DNA of 64,000 nucleotides from Vibrio gazogenes (GCF_023920225.1 NZ_CP092587.1:248001-312000), one strand, 5' to 3'; shown: positions 1 to 9,898, counted from the stretch's first letter. Notes: a model not told the origin generated them from the letters alone. A program made the numbers and translations.

Positions 1-2
1 TG

Positions 3-1148
3 TTGGGTTCAGCGACGCCTGCGCTTGAGACCTTACAAAATGCACTCAGTGGTAAATACCACCATTTAACTTTGACACAACGGGCTGGTGATGCGGTTCC
101 GGCTACTAATCGGGTTCTGGATGTCAAAGGGCTCTATCTTGAAGGCGGACTGTCAGCCCCGTTGATTGCTGAAATGAGAAAGCATTTACAGGTCGGGAAT
201 CAGGTTTTGCTATTTCTCAACCGACGAGGATACGCCCCCGTGCTGATGTGTCATGAGTGTGGCTGGGTCGCCCAATGTCAGCGTTGTGATGCACGTTATA
301 CCTATCATCAGGCGACACAAGAGCTTCGCTGTCACCACTGTGGTTCCCAGCGTCCGGTATTGCATCAATGCCAGGATTGTGGCTCGACACAGATGGCAAC
401 GGTTGGTGTCGGGACTGAACAGTTGGAAACGCAACTGGCAGCGATCTTCCCCCAATATCGTACCATTCGGATTGACCGGGACAGTACCCGAAGAAAAGGC
501 ACATTGGAGTCGGCTCTCAATGCCGTCCATCGGGGGGAGTATCATATTTTAATCGGGACGCAAATGCTGGCAAAAGGTCATCATTTTCCACGCGTGACAC
601 TGGTTGGCTTGTTGGATGTTGACAGTGCGTTGTACAGTCATGACTTTCGGGCATCGGAACGATTGGCACAGCTATTTATTCAGGTTGCCGGACGTGCCGG
701 ACGTGCCAGCCAGCCTGGTGAAGTTATTCTCCAGACACATCACCCGGAGCATAGTTTACTTCAGGCATTGCTCAAAAAGGATTATCGTCACTTTGCCATG
801 AGCGCGTTACATGAGCGGAAACTGGCACTATTACCTCCTTTCAGTTACTTGACTTTATTTAAAGCCGAATCCAATCAAGCTGAGCTTGGCGAAGATTTTC
901 TCAGACAGGTGAGGCAGACTTTGGAAGTTCACCCGCTGTTTGATCATGCAACTTGTTCTGTCTTAGGACCATCTCCGGCGCCAATGGCGAAACGAGCCGG
1001 GAAGTATCGCTGGCAGCTATTACTCCAAACGATGAGTCGCCCGATGATGCAAAAACTGTTGATGAGTGCCAAACCTGTTATTCAAAGCCTACCACTTGCG
1101 GGGAAAGTTCGTTGGTCGCTCGATGTTGAGCCACATGATTTGTCATAA
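3..1148 (+). CDS. priA: Primosomal protein N' (PriA helicase), C-terminal part
   Basis: This is the C-terminal half of PriA, the 3'-to-5' DNA helicase that reloads the replisome at stalled forks; the frame is open at the left edge, so the N-terminal DNA-binding and Walker A part lies outside. About 381 residues are visible, against roughly 730 for the family. Eight cysteines in four pairs (visible residues 83/86, 92/95, 110/113, 123/126) form the two zinc sites of the PriA zinc-binding region inserted in the helicase core. Helicase motif V (GTQMLAKGHHFP, about 185-196) and motif VI (QVAGRAGR, 227-234) follow, then the C-terminal domain. The first codon (TTG) is simply where the window starts, not a real start. 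cytR follows on the same strand after a 249-bp gap. Confidence 0.95.
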   Translation: MGSATPALETLQNALSGKYHHLTLTQRAGDAVPATNRVLDVKGLYLEGGLSAPLIAEMRKHLQVGNQVLLFLNRRGYAPVLMCHECGWVAQCQRCDARYTYHQATQELRCHHCGSQRPVLHQCQDCGSTQMATVGVGTEQLETQLAAIFPQYRTIRIDRDSTRRKGTLESALNAVHRGEYHILIGTQMLAKGHHFPRVTLVGLLDVDSALYSHDFRASERLAQLFIQVAGRAGRASQPGEVILQTHHPEHSLLQALLKKDYRHFAMSALHERKLALLPPFSYLTLFKAESNQAELGEDFLRQVRQTLEVHPLFDHATCSVLGPSPAPMAKRAGKYRWQLLLQTMSRPMMQKLLMSAKPVIQSLPLAGKVRWSLDVEPHDLS

Positions 1149-1397
1149 TCCCACGCTCTCTATCCGGTAAGTCAGAAGTTCATTGGCGTGGATTGGTATT
1201 TTTGTCACGAGATAAAACCTATGTATCGTGATCTATTTCTCGTTTATGATGTAAGAAGTGTTAAATAGAACGTAACTTTATTCGTAGAAATGCTTAAACT
1301 ATGAAAGCACATACATCAAGCTCTTGATAGATATATCAAAAGTGTGTGTATCAATCAGTTTTATAGCAAATACCATTTTGAAAGAGGGTTTTAATGT

Positions 1398-2402
1398 ATG
1401 GCGACAATGAAGGATGTTGCTCAACTAGCGGGAGTGTCAACCGCGACCGTATCTAGGGCGTTGATGAATCCCGAAAAAGTGTCGCCTACGACAAGAAAAC
1501 GGGTTGAAGATGCAGTTCTTGAAGCCGGATACTCTCCGAATTCACTGGCACGAAATTTAAGACGTAACGAATCAAAGACGATTGTTGCGATCGTTCCTGA
1601 TATCTGTGATCCATACTTCACTGAAATTATCCGAGGTATCGAGGATGCTGCTGTCGAGCACGGTTATTTAGTGTTACTTGGTGATAGCGGCCAACAGAAG
1701 AAACGTGAAAGTTCTTTTGTGAATCTGGTCTTTACCAAGCAAGCCGACGGCATGCTACTGCTTGGTACCGATTTACCGTTTGATGTCAGTAAGTCAGAAC
1801 AGAAAAACTTACCACCGATGGTGATGGCCTGCGAGTACGCACCAGAGCTGGAATTGCCGACTGTCCATATTGATAATCTGACTTCTGCGTTTGAAGTGGT
1901 TAATTATCTCACTCAGATGGGGCATAAAAAGATTGGTGAAATTGCCGGCCCCGATTCAGCGGCTTTGTGTCATTTCCGTCATCAGGGATATATGCAGGCT
2001 TTAAGACGTGCCGGCATTACGATGAATCCTGCTTATCATTACAAAGGTGATTTCAGCTTTGAAGCGGGTGTGAAAGCGATTCGGCTCCTTCTCGGATTGT
2101 CCGAGCCTCCGGGCGCTGTTTTTTGCCACAATGACATGATGGCTATCGGTGCCATTCAAGAAGCGAAACGCTTAGGTGTCAGAGTGCCTCAGGATCTGTC
2201 AGTGGTTGGTTTCGACGATATCAACTTTGCTCAGTATTGTGATCCACCGTTAACGACTGTCTCTCAGCCTCGGTATGAGATTGGCCGTCAGGCGATGCTA
2301 ATGATGTTAGAAGTGCTCCGGGGGCATGATGTTCGGGCGGGCTCTCGTTTGCTGGAAACAAAATTGGTGATTCGTGAAAGTGTGGCAGCTCCTCGCGGAT
2401 GA
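1398..2402 (+). CDS. cytR: LacI-family transcriptional repressor CytR
   Basis: CytR represses nucleoside uptake and catabolism genes together with CRP and is released by cytidine. The 334-residue protein has the LacI-type N-terminal helix-turn-helix (MKDVAQLAGVSTATVSRAL, about residues 4-22) and hinge helix (NSLARNLRR), followed by a periplasmic-binding-protein-like effector domain with the usual FCHNDMMAIGA segment. The start ATG at 1398 gives the standard N-terminus; an AAAGAGGG stretch lies about 10 bases upstream. Its place between priA and ftsN is the standard enterobacterial and Vibrio arrangement, which makes the assignment to CytR rather than another LacI paralogue secure. Confidence 0.93.
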   Translation: MATMKDVAQLAGVSTATVSRALMNPEKVSPTTRKRVEDAVLEAGYSPNSLARNLRRNESKTIVAIVPDICDPYFTEIIRGIEDAAVEHGYLVLLGDSGQQKKRESSFVNLVFTKQADGMLLLGTDLPFDVSKSEQKNLPPMVMACEYAPELELPTVHIDNLTSAFEVVNYLTQMGHKKIGEIAGPDSAALCHFRHQGYMQALRRAGITMNPAYHYKGDFSFEAGVKAIRLLLGLSEPPGAVFCHNDMMAIGAIQEAKRLGVRVPQDLSVVGFDDINFAQYCDPPLTTVSQPRYEIGRQAMLMMLEVLRGHDVRAGSRLLETKLVIRESVAAPRG

Positions 2403-2519
2403 CTCTTCGTCGATGACATTGGTGAACCTCAAGATACTGGCGTGTATTGTGCTCAGAGTTGTGCTTCCGAGTGGTCTTCTTTAACATACAGTCATTGTTT
2501 GTAAGGTAAGCATAATTTA

Positions 2520-3068
2520 GTGGCTAATAAAGACTATGTGAAACGGGGTAGTGCAGCGAAGAAAACTGCGCGTAAAACGCCGAAGAAGCGCCCTTGGTTG
2601 AGTGGTACGCTTGCTGTGATTGTGGTGGCTGTGTTTGGATATGGCTTGTATACACTGAGTGTACAGCCGTCTACGCCAGTAAAGCATGTGCCTGTGGTTC
2701 AGAAACCCAAGGTGAAGCAAGCAACGCATGACAAGCAAAAAATACTTCCTCCTCCTCCGACTGAAAAGTGGGATTATGTCGATACCTTGCCTCAACGTGA
2801 GATTGAGGTCACCCCGAAAGCGCTAAAAGTATCGAAAATTCCGTACATAATGCAGTGTGGTGCATACAAGACGATGGCCCAAGCTGAAAAGCGGAAACTG
2901 GATATCGCTTTTCAAGGCATTAAAAGTAAAATCCGTAAGAAAGAAGATAGTAGCTGGTATCGCGTGGTGATCGGTCCTTACAAATTTAAACGCGATGCTG
3001 AACGCGATCGCCACAAACTTCAGCGCGCGAAGATTGAACCTTGCGCGATTTGGAAAGAAAATCAATAG
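2520..3068 (+). CDS. ftsN: Cell division protein FtsN
   Basis: FtsN is the bitopic late division protein that triggers septal peptidoglycan synthesis by FtsWI. The 182-residue product has a short, strongly basic cytoplasmic segment (Lys/Arg-rich, residues 8-24), a single transmembrane helix at about 27-47, a linker and a C-terminal SPOR domain (about 108-180, beginning near YIMQCGAYKTMAQAEK) that binds denuded glycan. It begins at GTG 2520, the only start in a sensible position, with AAGGTAAG a little far upstream. It is shorter than the E. coli protein (319 residues) mainly because the linker is short. It sits between cytR and hslVU as in other Vibrio species. Confidence 0.9.
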   Translation: MANKDYVKRGSAAKKTARKTPKKRPWLSGTLAVIVVAVFGYGLYTLSVQPSTPVKHVPVVQKPKVKQATHDKQKILPPPPTEKWDYVDTLPQREIEVTPKALKVSKIPYIMQCGAYKTMAQAEKRKLDIAFQGIKSKIRKKEDSSWYRVVIGPYKFKRDAERDRHKLQRAKIEPCAIWKENQ

Positions 3069-3082
3069 ACACGTTTTTCTTT

Positions 3083-3116
3083 ATCCTCCGGTGCTGGTCA
3101 CAGCATTCCGGAGGAA
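3083..3116 (+). terminator. Hairpin downstream of ftsN
   Basis: The arms TCCTCCGG and CCGGAGGA flank an inner TGCTG/CAGCA pair with a four-base loop, giving a long stem just after the ftsN stop. No clear T tract follows on the plus strand, so termination is likely but not certain. Confidence 0.4.
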
Positions 3117-3141
3117 ATAACAACGATATCCCGCCTTTTGA

Positions 3142-3170
3142 CTTGAATTCAAACAAGCTTGTCCTTATAT
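3142..3170 (+). promoter_or_regulatory. Sigma-32-like heat-shock promoter of hslVU
   Basis: CTTGAAT (3142-3148) is separated by 14 bases from CCTTATAT (3163-3170). This closely fits the known sigma-32 pattern CTTGAAA-N13/14-CCCCATNT and lies 40 bp before the hslV start. The hslVU operon belongs to the heat-shock regulon in related bacteria. The site was recognised by eye only. Confidence 0.6.
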
Positions 3171-3210
3171 AGTTTTCTAACACACTTTATAAAATGGAAG
3201 AGGTCCTCTC

Positions 3211-3750
3211 GTGACTACAATCGTATCCGTCCGTCGTGATAATAAAGTTGTTATTGCCGGAGATGGTCAAGTTTCTCTGGGTAATACCGTGATGAAAGGA
3301 AATGCCCGCAAGGTGCGCCGCCTGTATAACGATAAGATACTGGCTGGATTTGCTGGCGGTACAGCGGATGCATTTACATTGTTTGAGCGTTTTGAAAGCA
3401 AGTTGCAAATGCATCAAGGACATCTGGTTAAGGCGGCTGTTGAACTTGCCAAAGATTGGCGAAGTGATCGCGCCTTGCGTCGTTTGGAAGCGATTTTAGC
3501 CGTTGCTGATGAGACCGCTTCACTCATTATTACCGGTAATGGTGATGTTGTTCAGCCAGAACATGATCTGATCGCAATTGGCTCTGGTGGCAATTATGCA
3601 CAGGCTGCGGCAACGGCTTTACTAGAAAATACCGATCTGGACGCGCAGGAAATCGCTGAAAAAGCGCTGCAAATTGCAGGGGATATCTGTGTGTTCACTA
3701 ACCATTTCCAGACTATCGAAGTGCTTGATATTCCTCAAAGTGAATCATAG
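3211..3750 (+). CDS. hslV: ATP-dependent protease subunit HslV (ClpQ)
   Basis: HslV is the proteasome-like peptidase that forms a double hexamer capped by HslU and degrades misfolded and regulatory proteins in the cytoplasm. The 179-residue product starts MTTIVSVRR, so removal of the initiator exposes the catalytic N-terminal threonine. [10 protein letters not shown] and [16 protein letters not shown] are typical family segments. The start codon is GTG at 3211. hslU follows 44 bp downstream, and a sigma-32-like promoter lies 40 bp upstream, consistent with heat-shock control of the pair. Confidence 0.97.
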   Translation: MTTIVSVRRDNKVVIAGDGQVSLGNTVMKGNARKVRRLYNDKILAGFAGGTADAFTLFERFESKLQMHQGHLVKAAVELAKDWRSDRALRRLEAILAVADETASLIITGNGDVVQPEHDLIAIGSGGNYAQAAATALLENTDLDAQEIAEKALQIAGDICVFTNHFQTIEVLDIPQSES

Positions 3751-3794
3751 AAACTATTCGATAGCGTCTGCAATACAGAACAAAGGAAATAAGC

Positions 3795-5126
3795 ATGTCT
3801 GAAATGACTCCTCGTGAAATTGTTCATGAACTCAATCGTCATATTATCGGTCAGGACAACGCGAAAAGAGCGGTCGCGATTGCTTTACGGAATCGCTGGC
3901 GTCGAATGCAGTTAGAAGAAAGTCTGCGTGTCGAAGTGACGCCCAAAAATATTTTGATGATTGGTCCAACCGGGGTAGGTAAAACTGAAATTGCTCGGCG
4001 TTTGGCAAAGTTAGCAAATGCGCCATTTATGAAAATTGAAGCCACAAAATTTACTGAAGTCGGTTATGTCGGTAAAGAAGTTGACTCAATCATCCGAGAT
4101 CTGACTGATGTTGCGGTAAAAATGACCCACCAGCAAGCGATGGAAAAGGTGCAGTTCCGAGCCGAAGAGTTAGCTGAAGAACGTATTCTCGATGTATTGC
4201 TGCCACCACCGCGTGACTCTTGGGGTGAAGAAGAGCGAACCGAAGATACTTCCCATACCAGACAGGTATTCCGTAAAAAATTACGTGAAGGCCAGCTCGA
4301 TGATAAAGAGATTGAAATCGATGTCGCAGCTCCGCAAATGGGGGTTGAAATTATGGCACCTCCGGGTATGGAAGAAATGACCAACCAGTTACAGGGCATG
4401 TTCCAAAATCTGGCCGGAAACACGCAAAAGAAACGCAAGCTGAAGATTAAAGATGCGTTTAAGGCGTTAACGGAAGAAGAGGCTGCGAAACTGGTCAATC
4501 AGGATGAACTGAAAGAACAAGCAATCTTCAATGTTGAGAACCACGGTATTGTGTTTGTCGATGAGATCGACAAAATCTGTAAGCGCGGTGAAGTCTCCGG
4601 ACCTGATGTGTCACGAGAAGGGGTGCAGCGCGATCTGTTGCCATTAATCGAAGGCAGCACAGTATCGACCAAGCACGGTATGGTCAGAACGGATCATATT
4701 TTATTTATTGCTTCCGGGGCTTTTCAGGTCTCCAAACCGTCGGATTTGATTCCTGAATTACAAGGGCGTTTACCAATTCGAGTCGAGCTGGAAGCGTTGA
4801 GCAGTGATGATTTCAAACGCATCTTGACCGAACCGAAAGCATCTCTGACAGAGCAATATCAGGCGTTGATGGCCACCGAAAATGTTTCGATTGAGTTCTC
4901 AGAAGATGGGATTGCACAGATTGCGGATGCCGCTTGGCAGGTGAATGAAACGACTGAGAACATTGGTGCTCGTCGTTTGCACACCGTGATGGAACGCTTG
5001 ATGGATGAAATTTCTTTCGATGCGACCGATAAAGCGGGTTCGTCATTTACCATCAATGCTGATTATGTGAAAGAGCGTCTTGGTGAATTGGTTGGCGATG
5101 AAGATCTCAGCCGCTTTATTCTGTAA
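3795..5126 (+). CDS. hslU: ATP-dependent protease ATPase subunit HslU (ClpY)
   Basis: HslU is the AAA+ unfoldase of the HslUV protease. The 443-residue protein has an N-terminal [17 protein letters not shown] segment, the Walker A motif GPTGVGKT (57-64), the family-specific I domain in the middle (roughly 110-240, charged) and the Walker B-like motif [10 protein letters not shown]. The C-terminus ends EDLSRFIL, the type of tail that docks into HslV. The start at 3795 has AAAGGAAATAAGC upstream. It is co-transcribed with hslV, and a hairpin terminator follows about 100 bp after the stop. Confidence 0.97.
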   Translation: MSEMTPREIVHELNRHIIGQDNAKRAVAIALRNRWRRMQLEESLRVEVTPKNILMIGPTGVGKTEIARRLAKLANAPFMKIEATKFTEVGYVGKEVDSIIRDLTDVAVKMTHQQAMEKVQFRAEELAEERILDVLLPPPRDSWGEEERTEDTSHTRQVFRKKLREGQLDDKEIEIDVAAPQMGVEIMAPPGMEEMTNQLQGMFQNLAGNTQKKRKLKIKDAFKALTEEEAAKLVNQDELKEQAIFNVENHGIVFVDEIDKICKRGEVSGPDVSREGVQRDLLPLIEGSTVSTKHGMVRTDHILFIASGAFQVSKPSDLIPELQGRLPIRVELEALSSDDFKRILTEPKASLTEQYQALMATENVSIEFSEDGIAQIADAAWQVNETTENIGARRLHTVMERLMDEISFDATDKAGSSFTINADYVKERLGELVGDEDLSRFIL

Positions 5127-5226
5127 ACGTTAAATCGATATGTGATAGAGGCTGTGTGATGTCAGTGTTCCCTGTTACCTGTTGGTATGGTTAGTACATT
5201 GAGCACTTTGATGCCATCCGGATGTA

Positions 5227-5255
5227 AAAGCTCGCATTTTTATGCGGGCTTTTTA
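5227..5255 (+). terminator. Intrinsic terminator after hslU
   Basis: The stem AAAGCTCGCA / TGCGGGCTTT (one mismatch) with a short T-rich loop is followed by TTTTTATT. It closes the hslVU unit ahead of menA. Confidence 0.75.
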
Positions 5256-5309
5256 TTATCAATGATTTCGTCGTATACTAGGGCTCTTGACGTCCACTAG
5301 GCTGTAATC

Positions 5310-6227
5310 ATGATGAACTCTATTTCGATTTGGATGGATGCGGCTAGACCGAAAACCTTGCCTTTGGCATTGATTTCGATCCTCACAGGAAGTGCCTTAG
5401 CTTTTTCTGAAAAGCATTTTTCGTGGCCGATAGCAATTTTAGCTTTGGTCACTGCTGTTTTACTGCAAATTCTGTCCAACCTTGCCAATGATTATGGCGA
5501 TGCGGTGAAAGGGACCGATAATGACGCCCGATTAGGTCCCATGCGAGCAATTCAGTCGGGAGCCGTGACACTGAAAGACATGAAATATGCCATGATGATT
5601 AATGTGTTGCTCACAGTTGTTTCTGGCATGGCGTTGATCCTGTATGCCTTGGATTCGCTTGACAATATTCTGGTTTTTATTGGCCTTGGCGTCATGGCCA
5701 TGATCGCTGCGGTTGCTTATACCATGGGGAATAAGCCTTATGGTTATGTCGGGCTTGGTGATGTCTCCGTGTTTATCTTCTTTGGCTTGTTGGGGGTCTC
5801 CGGGACTTATTTTCTCTATACCGGCCATTTGAATTCGACGCTACTCCTGCCATCGATCGCTTGTGGTTTGTTGGCTGTCGCAGTATTGAATGTCAATAAT
5901 ATGCGGGATATCGAAAATGATGAAATCTGCGGCAAGCGGACAATTGCAGTTCGTTTAGGTCCGATTCTGGCAAAAAAATATCACTTTATTCTGTTAGCCG
6001 GGGCTGTCTTCACGTTTAGTTTATATCTGTGGTTACAGACCGATCCGCTCTGGCTTGCCCTTCCTTTTCTACTCAGTTTGGTGGCTATGGTCAAACATGC
6101 GGTTGCCATCTGGGAAGCCGAACGACCAGTGCACATCGCACCGATGTTACCTGCAGTCGTCAGATGTTCTATTGTGACAAATTTATTGTTTGTCGGGGTA
6201 GTTATTGCTCAAACACTGATCAGTTAA
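5310..6227 (+). CDS. menA: 1,4-dihydroxy-2-naphthoate octaprenyltransferase MenA
   Basis: MenA attaches the polyprenyl chain to 1,4-dihydroxy-2-naphthoate in the inner membrane, giving demethylmenaquinone for anaerobic respiration. The 305-residue protein is a UbiA-family polytopic membrane enzyme. It carries the first aspartate-rich motif NDYGDAVKGTD (about 60-70) and the second in the NNMRDIENDEICGKRT segment (about 195-210). Two ATG codons lie in tandem (5310 and 5313) and either could be used. The menaquinone product serves the fumarate reductase encoded at 16.5-19.9 kb. The gene order hslU-menA-rraA is standard in Vibrio. Confidence 0.95.
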   Translation: MMNSISIWMDAARPKTLPLALISILTGSALAFSEKHFSWPIAILALVTAVLLQILSNLANDYGDAVKGTDNDARLGPMRAIQSGAVTLKDMKYAMMINVLLTVVSGMALILYALDSLDNILVFIGLGVMAMIAAVAYTMGNKPYGYVGLGDVSVFIFFGLLGVSGTYFLYTGHLNSTLLLPSIACGLLAVAVLNVNNMRDIENDEICGKRTIAVRLGPILAKKYHFILLAGAVFTFSLYLWLQTDPLWLALPFLLSLVAMVKHAVAIWEAERPVHIAPMLPAVVRCSIVTNLLFVGVVIAQTLIS

Positions 6228-6302
6228 TTGAGCTTTGTCATTGCAATGACTTACATAGTCGATATACTCGTTTAAGATACTTTCGCTGTGAGAATGGTTG
6301 CC

Positions 6303-6866
6303 ATGGAATACAATACATCTGCACTTTGTGATATTTATTTCGACCAGGTTGATGTTGTAGAACCGATGTTCAGTAATTTTGGTGGACGAGCCTCTTTTGC
6401 CGGCCAGATAACAACGGTCAAATGTTTTGAAGATAATGGTTTGATCCGAGAAGTACTTGAACAAGACGGTTTGGGGCGGGTGCTATTGATTGATGGCGGT
6501 GGTTCTTTACGTCGTGCTTTGATTGACTCGGAATTAGCTGCGCTCGCTGAAGAAAATGAGTGGGAAGGACTGGTTGTTTACGGGTGTGTTCGTGAGGTGG
6601 ACGAACTGGAAGAAATGAATATTGGTATTCAAGCCATGACATCAATTCCTGTTGGCGCTGCTGCACAAAGTATAGGTGAGATCGATATCCCCGTGAATTT
6701 TGGCGGAGTCACCTTCTTACCTGAAGATTACCTTTATGCAGACAGTACCGGTATCATTCTTTCTCAGGAACCTTTGAATACTGACCTTGAAGAAGCTGAG
6801 TTGGATGAAGAAGAGATCGATGATGACGATGATGTCATTGCCGAAGAAGATGAAGAACGGATTTAA
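6303..6866 (+). CDS. rraA: Regulator of RNase E activity RraA
   Basis: RraA binds the C-terminal part of RNase E and damps mRNA decay; it has no methyltransferase activity despite the old MenG label. The start chosen is ATG 6303 ([15 protein letters not shown]), which matches the family N-terminus; an in-frame codon upstream at 6288 would add five residues with no support. The core (about 1-160) has the family segments FGGRASFAG and [16 protein letters not shown]. The last 30 or so residues are an almost pure Glu/Asp tail, making the protein 187 residues against 161 in E. coli. It follows menA by about 75 bp. Confidence 0.93.
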   Translation: MEYNTSALCDIYFDQVDVVEPMFSNFGGRASFAGQITTVKCFEDNGLIREVLEQDGLGRVLLIDGGGSLRRALIDSELAALAEENEWEGLVVYGCVREVDELEEMNIGIQAMTSIPVGAAAQSIGEIDIPVNFGGVTFLPEDYLYADSTGIILSQEPLNTDLEEAELDEEEIDDDDDVIAEEDEERI

Positions 6867-6888
6867 TCTGGATTTTTGTCTGATGTAA

Positions 6889-6911
6889 GAGCCGTTTATT
6901 GCTTACGGCTC
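6889..6911. terminator. Hairpin between convergent rraA and MATE gene
   Basis: The arms GAGCCGT and ACGGCTC (7 bp, 9-base loop) overlap the stop of the minus-strand MATE gene and lie between two converging genes. The flanking T runs are weak, so efficiency is unclear. Confidence 0.45.
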
Positions 6912-8282
6912 GTTGATTTCCTTCTTGTGACTGGCTTTCTTGTCACTGGATTTCAGGCTTTGTCGTCGTAAAGATAAAGCCTGAAAATATCCGAATACCC
7001 CACCAAGAATGTTGCCGATGGCAATCCCTGCAAATAATCCATTGATCTGCCAGAGTTGTGAGCCGATCCAAGCTGAAGGCAGCGTAAAAAGAAACAGACG
7101 CATAAAGTTCCAACTAAAGGCTCTCAGTGGTTGGTTGAGCGCGTTCAGCGCTGAAACAATCATCATCACAATCCCTTGAAATCCATAGCTCAATGGCACA
7201 ATTAACAGATAATGCCAGAGTATTTCTCGAACCTGTGTTTCTTGTGAGAATAGCGCGGAAAGAGGGATGCTTAGCGGGACCATCATTAAGAAAATAATGC
7301 TCTGGAACACCACCGAAAACCGGATGCTTAAGAAAAGTCCGGCAAAGCCTCTTTGTGGGTTATCGGCACTAAAATTCTGCGCTAAAAAAGGTGTGAGTGT
7401 TGACGTTAACGACATCAGCACCAGAATCAAAATCGATTCAACACGTTGTGCTGCACCATATGCGGCGACCGCTACGGTGCCATGCTGGGAGAGTAGTATC
7501 ATCAACAATGCACCGGAAATCGGGTTCATCGCGTTGGACAAGGCCGCAGGTGTACCAATCCGTAAAACCTGCTTCCAGTCTTGCCATAATGATCGCCAGT
7601 CAGGTCGTGTGACTAGCCGTTTCCGGTAAAATAAAATATATAACGTTCCAACTAAGGCTGTACACCAGCTAATCGCACTGGCAATTGCTGCACCTTGAAT
7701 TCCAAGCTCCGGAAAAGGCCCATAACCGAAGATGAGTAATGGATCTAAAATACCGTTGATACTGCCAGAGAGGATCATGAGTAATGCCGGCGTTCTGGTA
7801 TCTCCGGTTGCCCGGATAGCACTGTTTCCGGCCATGGGAATAACCAGTAATGGTATGGCAAGATACCAAACGGACATATATTGCTGTATTAGAGGCAGTA
7901 ATACTGGCTGAGCACCGAGTAAGGTAAAAAGAGGTGAGACAGTTAACAAGCCAACGCTAGAAGCAATACTGACTAAAACCACGGCCAGTAGTAAACCATG
8001 AATTGTCAGGCGAGCCGCATTATGTATCGATTTTTGACCCAACAAATGCGCAATACTGGTCGATAAACCAATACCGATACCCATGGTGATGCAGTTCACA
8101 GCAAAAGTCACCGGGAATGTATAGCTGACGGCGGCCAGGGCCTGTGTCCCGAGCAGAGAAATAAAATAAGTATCGACTAAGTTGAACATCAGCACCGATA
8201 TCATGCCGAAGGTCATTGGGATTGTCATCCGGCGGAGTACGACGGGAATTGGTGCCGAAAGCAGCCCGTGTTTATCATGCAT
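6903..8282 (-). CDS. MATE-family multidrug/Na+ antiporter-type efflux protein
   Basis: This is a 459-residue polytopic inner-membrane protein of the MATE family, which exports cationic drugs and metabolites in exchange for Na+ or H+. The N-terminal half begins with PIPVVLRRMTIPMTFGMIS and VDTYFISLLGTQALAAVSYTFP, typical of MatE domain 1; about twelve hydrophobic segments run to residue 440. A second repeat begins near VLRIGTPAALSNAMNPISG. The C-terminal tail is short and basic. It is transcribed toward rraA and lies upstream of tpiA's terminator with no operon partner. It cannot be placed in a specific NorM subtype from sequence alone. Confidence 0.85.
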   Translation of the reverse strand: MHDKHGLLSAPIPVVLRRMTIPMTFGMISVLMFNLVDTYFISLLGTQALAAVSYTFPVTFAVNCITMGIGIGLSTSIAHLLGQKSIHNAARLTIHGLLLAVVLVSIASSVGLLTVSPLFTLLGAQPVLLPLIQQYMSVWYLAIPLLVIPMAGNSAIRATGDTRTPALLMILSGSINGILDPLLIFGYGPFPELGIQGAAIASAISWCTALVGTLYILFYRKRLVTRPDWRSLWQDWKQVLRIGTPAALSNAMNPISGALLMILLSQHGTVAVAAYGAAQRVESILILVLMSLTSTLTPFLAQNFSADNPQRGFAGLFLSIRFSVVFQSIIFLMMVPLSIPLSALFSQETQVREILWHYLLIVPLSYGFQGIVMMIVSALNALNQPLRAFSWNFMRLFLFTLPSAWIGSQLWQINGLFAGIAIGNILGGVFGYFQALSLRRQSLKSSDKKASHKKEINEP

Positions 8283-8366
8283 AGAAAAGAAGGATGTCTA
8301 TCGGAGGAACCGGGATGACAGCATACTCGATTCTGGTTAAAACAGCCAGTTTAGTCCCGGAGTGAT

Positions 8367-8392
8367 AAAAAAGACCGGCAAAGGCCGGCCTT
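8367..8392 (-). terminator. Intrinsic terminator after tpiA
   Basis: Read on the minus strand, AAGGCCGGC - CTTT - GCCGGTC is followed by TTTTTT. It lies 24 bp beyond the tpiA stop, in the position of a rho-independent terminator. Confidence 0.8.
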
Positions 8393-8415
8393 GAAAATAC
8401 GTTAATATTTGATCG

Positions 8416-9186
8416 TTACGCTTTGGCTGCCGCCGCTGCTTTCGCAATTGCTGCAAATCCTTTCGCGTCTAATGCTGCACCACCCACCAATGCACCATCA
8501 ATGTCTGGTTGAGCAAAGAGTTCTGCTGCATTTTCTGCTTTAACGGAACCGCCATACTGAATGACGACATTTTTCGCAACTTCTTCACTTTCGTTCGCAA
8601 TATGAGCACGGATAGAAGCATGAATTGCTTGTGCTTGTTCGGCTGTTGCTGCTTTACCAGTACCGATAGCCCAGATCGGTTCGTAAGCGATAATCGCGCC
8701 ATTGAGTGCTTCAACGCCTTGCGTTTTGATCACTGCGTCAAGTTGGCGTGCACAAACGGCAAGCGTCTCGCCCGCTTCGTTTTGTGCTTCTGACTCACCG
8801 ATACACAATACTGGTGTCAGGCCATTTTCTTTCAGGAACGCAAATTTTTGTGCAACGAACTCATCAGATTCATGATGGTATTCGCGACGCTCAGAGTGAC
8901 CGATAATGATGTGTGTTGCACCAAAATCTTTCAACATTTGAGGAGACATATCACCAGTGAAAGCACCACTATTGTGCACATCAGTATTTTGTGCACCTAG
9001 GATAATCTTATTTCCGCCTTCTTTGATTAACCGTTCTGCAAGGTCAAGATACAACGCTGGTGGTGCAACTGCGACGTCAACACCGGCAACGCCTTCGAGT
9101 TCAGCATTCAGGCCAGAGAGCAGGTCTGTGACCATCGTTTTACTTCCGTTTAATTTCCAGTTACCCATAACAACAGGACGACGCAT
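8416..9186 (-). CDS. tpiA: Triosephosphate isomerase
   Basis: TpiA interconverts dihydroxyacetone phosphate and glyceraldehyde 3-phosphate in glycolysis. The start used is ATG at 9186 ([15 protein letters not shown], 256 residues), which gives the canonical N-terminus with the active-site Asn and Lys; the open frame extends 29 codons further upstream but that part looks unlike any TIM. The catalytic His is in IIGHSERR and the catalytic Glu in [11 protein letters not shown], which leads into the flexible loop. The C-terminus is Ala/Lys-rich ([12 protein letters not shown]). The gene is monocistronic, with its own terminator. Confidence 0.97.
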   Translation of the reverse strand: MRRPVVMGNWKLNGSKTMVTDLLSGLNAELEGVAGVDVAVAPPALYLDLAERLIKEGGNKIILGAQNTDVHNSGAFTGDMSPQMLKDFGATHIIIGHSERREYHHESDEFVAQKFAFLKENGLTPVLCIGESEAQNEAGETLAVCARQLDAVIKTQGVEALNGAIIAYEPIWAIGTGKAATAEQAQAIHASIRAHIANESEEVAKNVVIQYGGSVKAENAAELFAQPDIDGALVGGAALDAKGFAAIAKAAAAAKA

Positions 9187-9394
9187 AGGAATATCTCCAA
9201 ATTTAGTGAGTATAAAAATGTGATTTTGACAGAATATAACAGATAAAACCCAGTAGATCATGATACGAATCATGACTTTCTTGGTTAGAGCATTTGAGAT
9301 AGTTGCTATTTGGTTCTATTTTACCAGAGCGATTTGCAGTGGGGGCGGGAAGCTCCGAAATTTTCGGCAGTATGTCATGATAGGGATACATCAT

Positions 9395-9745
9395 ATGATC
9401 AATCTTCGGATGGAGTATTCAGCGCCAGTTGATGAACGCGTGAATATTTCTCGGTTGCTGGAAGATCTTCATCAAGTGTTACTCCACGATGAAACCATTC
9501 AGCGGTTCGGTTTATCAGTTAAAAGCAATGCCGTCCGGAGCCACCAGTGGTTTGTCGGTGAGCAATTAGATTCTGCTGATTTTATACAGTTGATCGTGGA
9601 AGTGAGTCAGGAATATGTTGCAGATATCCGTCACGCTGTGATCAGAAAACTGACCGAACGCTTTGAGCAAGACGCAGATAAAATTGAAAATCTTTCAGTT
9701 TTTTTGAGAACGATTGAGCAGCACTATATTCGACAGCGCAGTTAA
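9395..9745 (+). CDS. Conserved-looking hypothetical protein, 116 aa
   Basis: This small cytoplasmic protein is divergent from tpiA. The open frame extends left to 9260, but AGGGA about eight bases before ATG 9395 and the sudden improvement in codon quality favour the start MINLRMEYSAPVDERV. The product is mostly amphipathic helix, rich in Glu, Gln and Arg, with no signal peptide, membrane segment or cysteine cluster. I do not recognise a domain. A small unknown gene is usual at this spot near tpiA in Vibrio genomes, but no function can be stated. Confidence 0.6.
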   Translation: MINLRMEYSAPVDERVNISRLLEDLHQVLLHDETIQRFGLSVKSNAVRSHQWFVGEQLDSADFIQLIVEVSQEYVADIRHAVIRKLTERFEQDADKIENLSVFLRTIEQHYIRQRS

Positions 9746-9898
9746 AAATACCCTCAAGCGAGGGCTGTGCGATAACAAATTTTAGGTTTCAAACGCTATC
9801 GAGAGATCGTGTCAAGCTATATTGGTTCAGGCACAGGATCGCAAAGGCATATCTTTTTTCAGTGCGCCCTCATCATATATGGTTTCACCATCTCTGAT

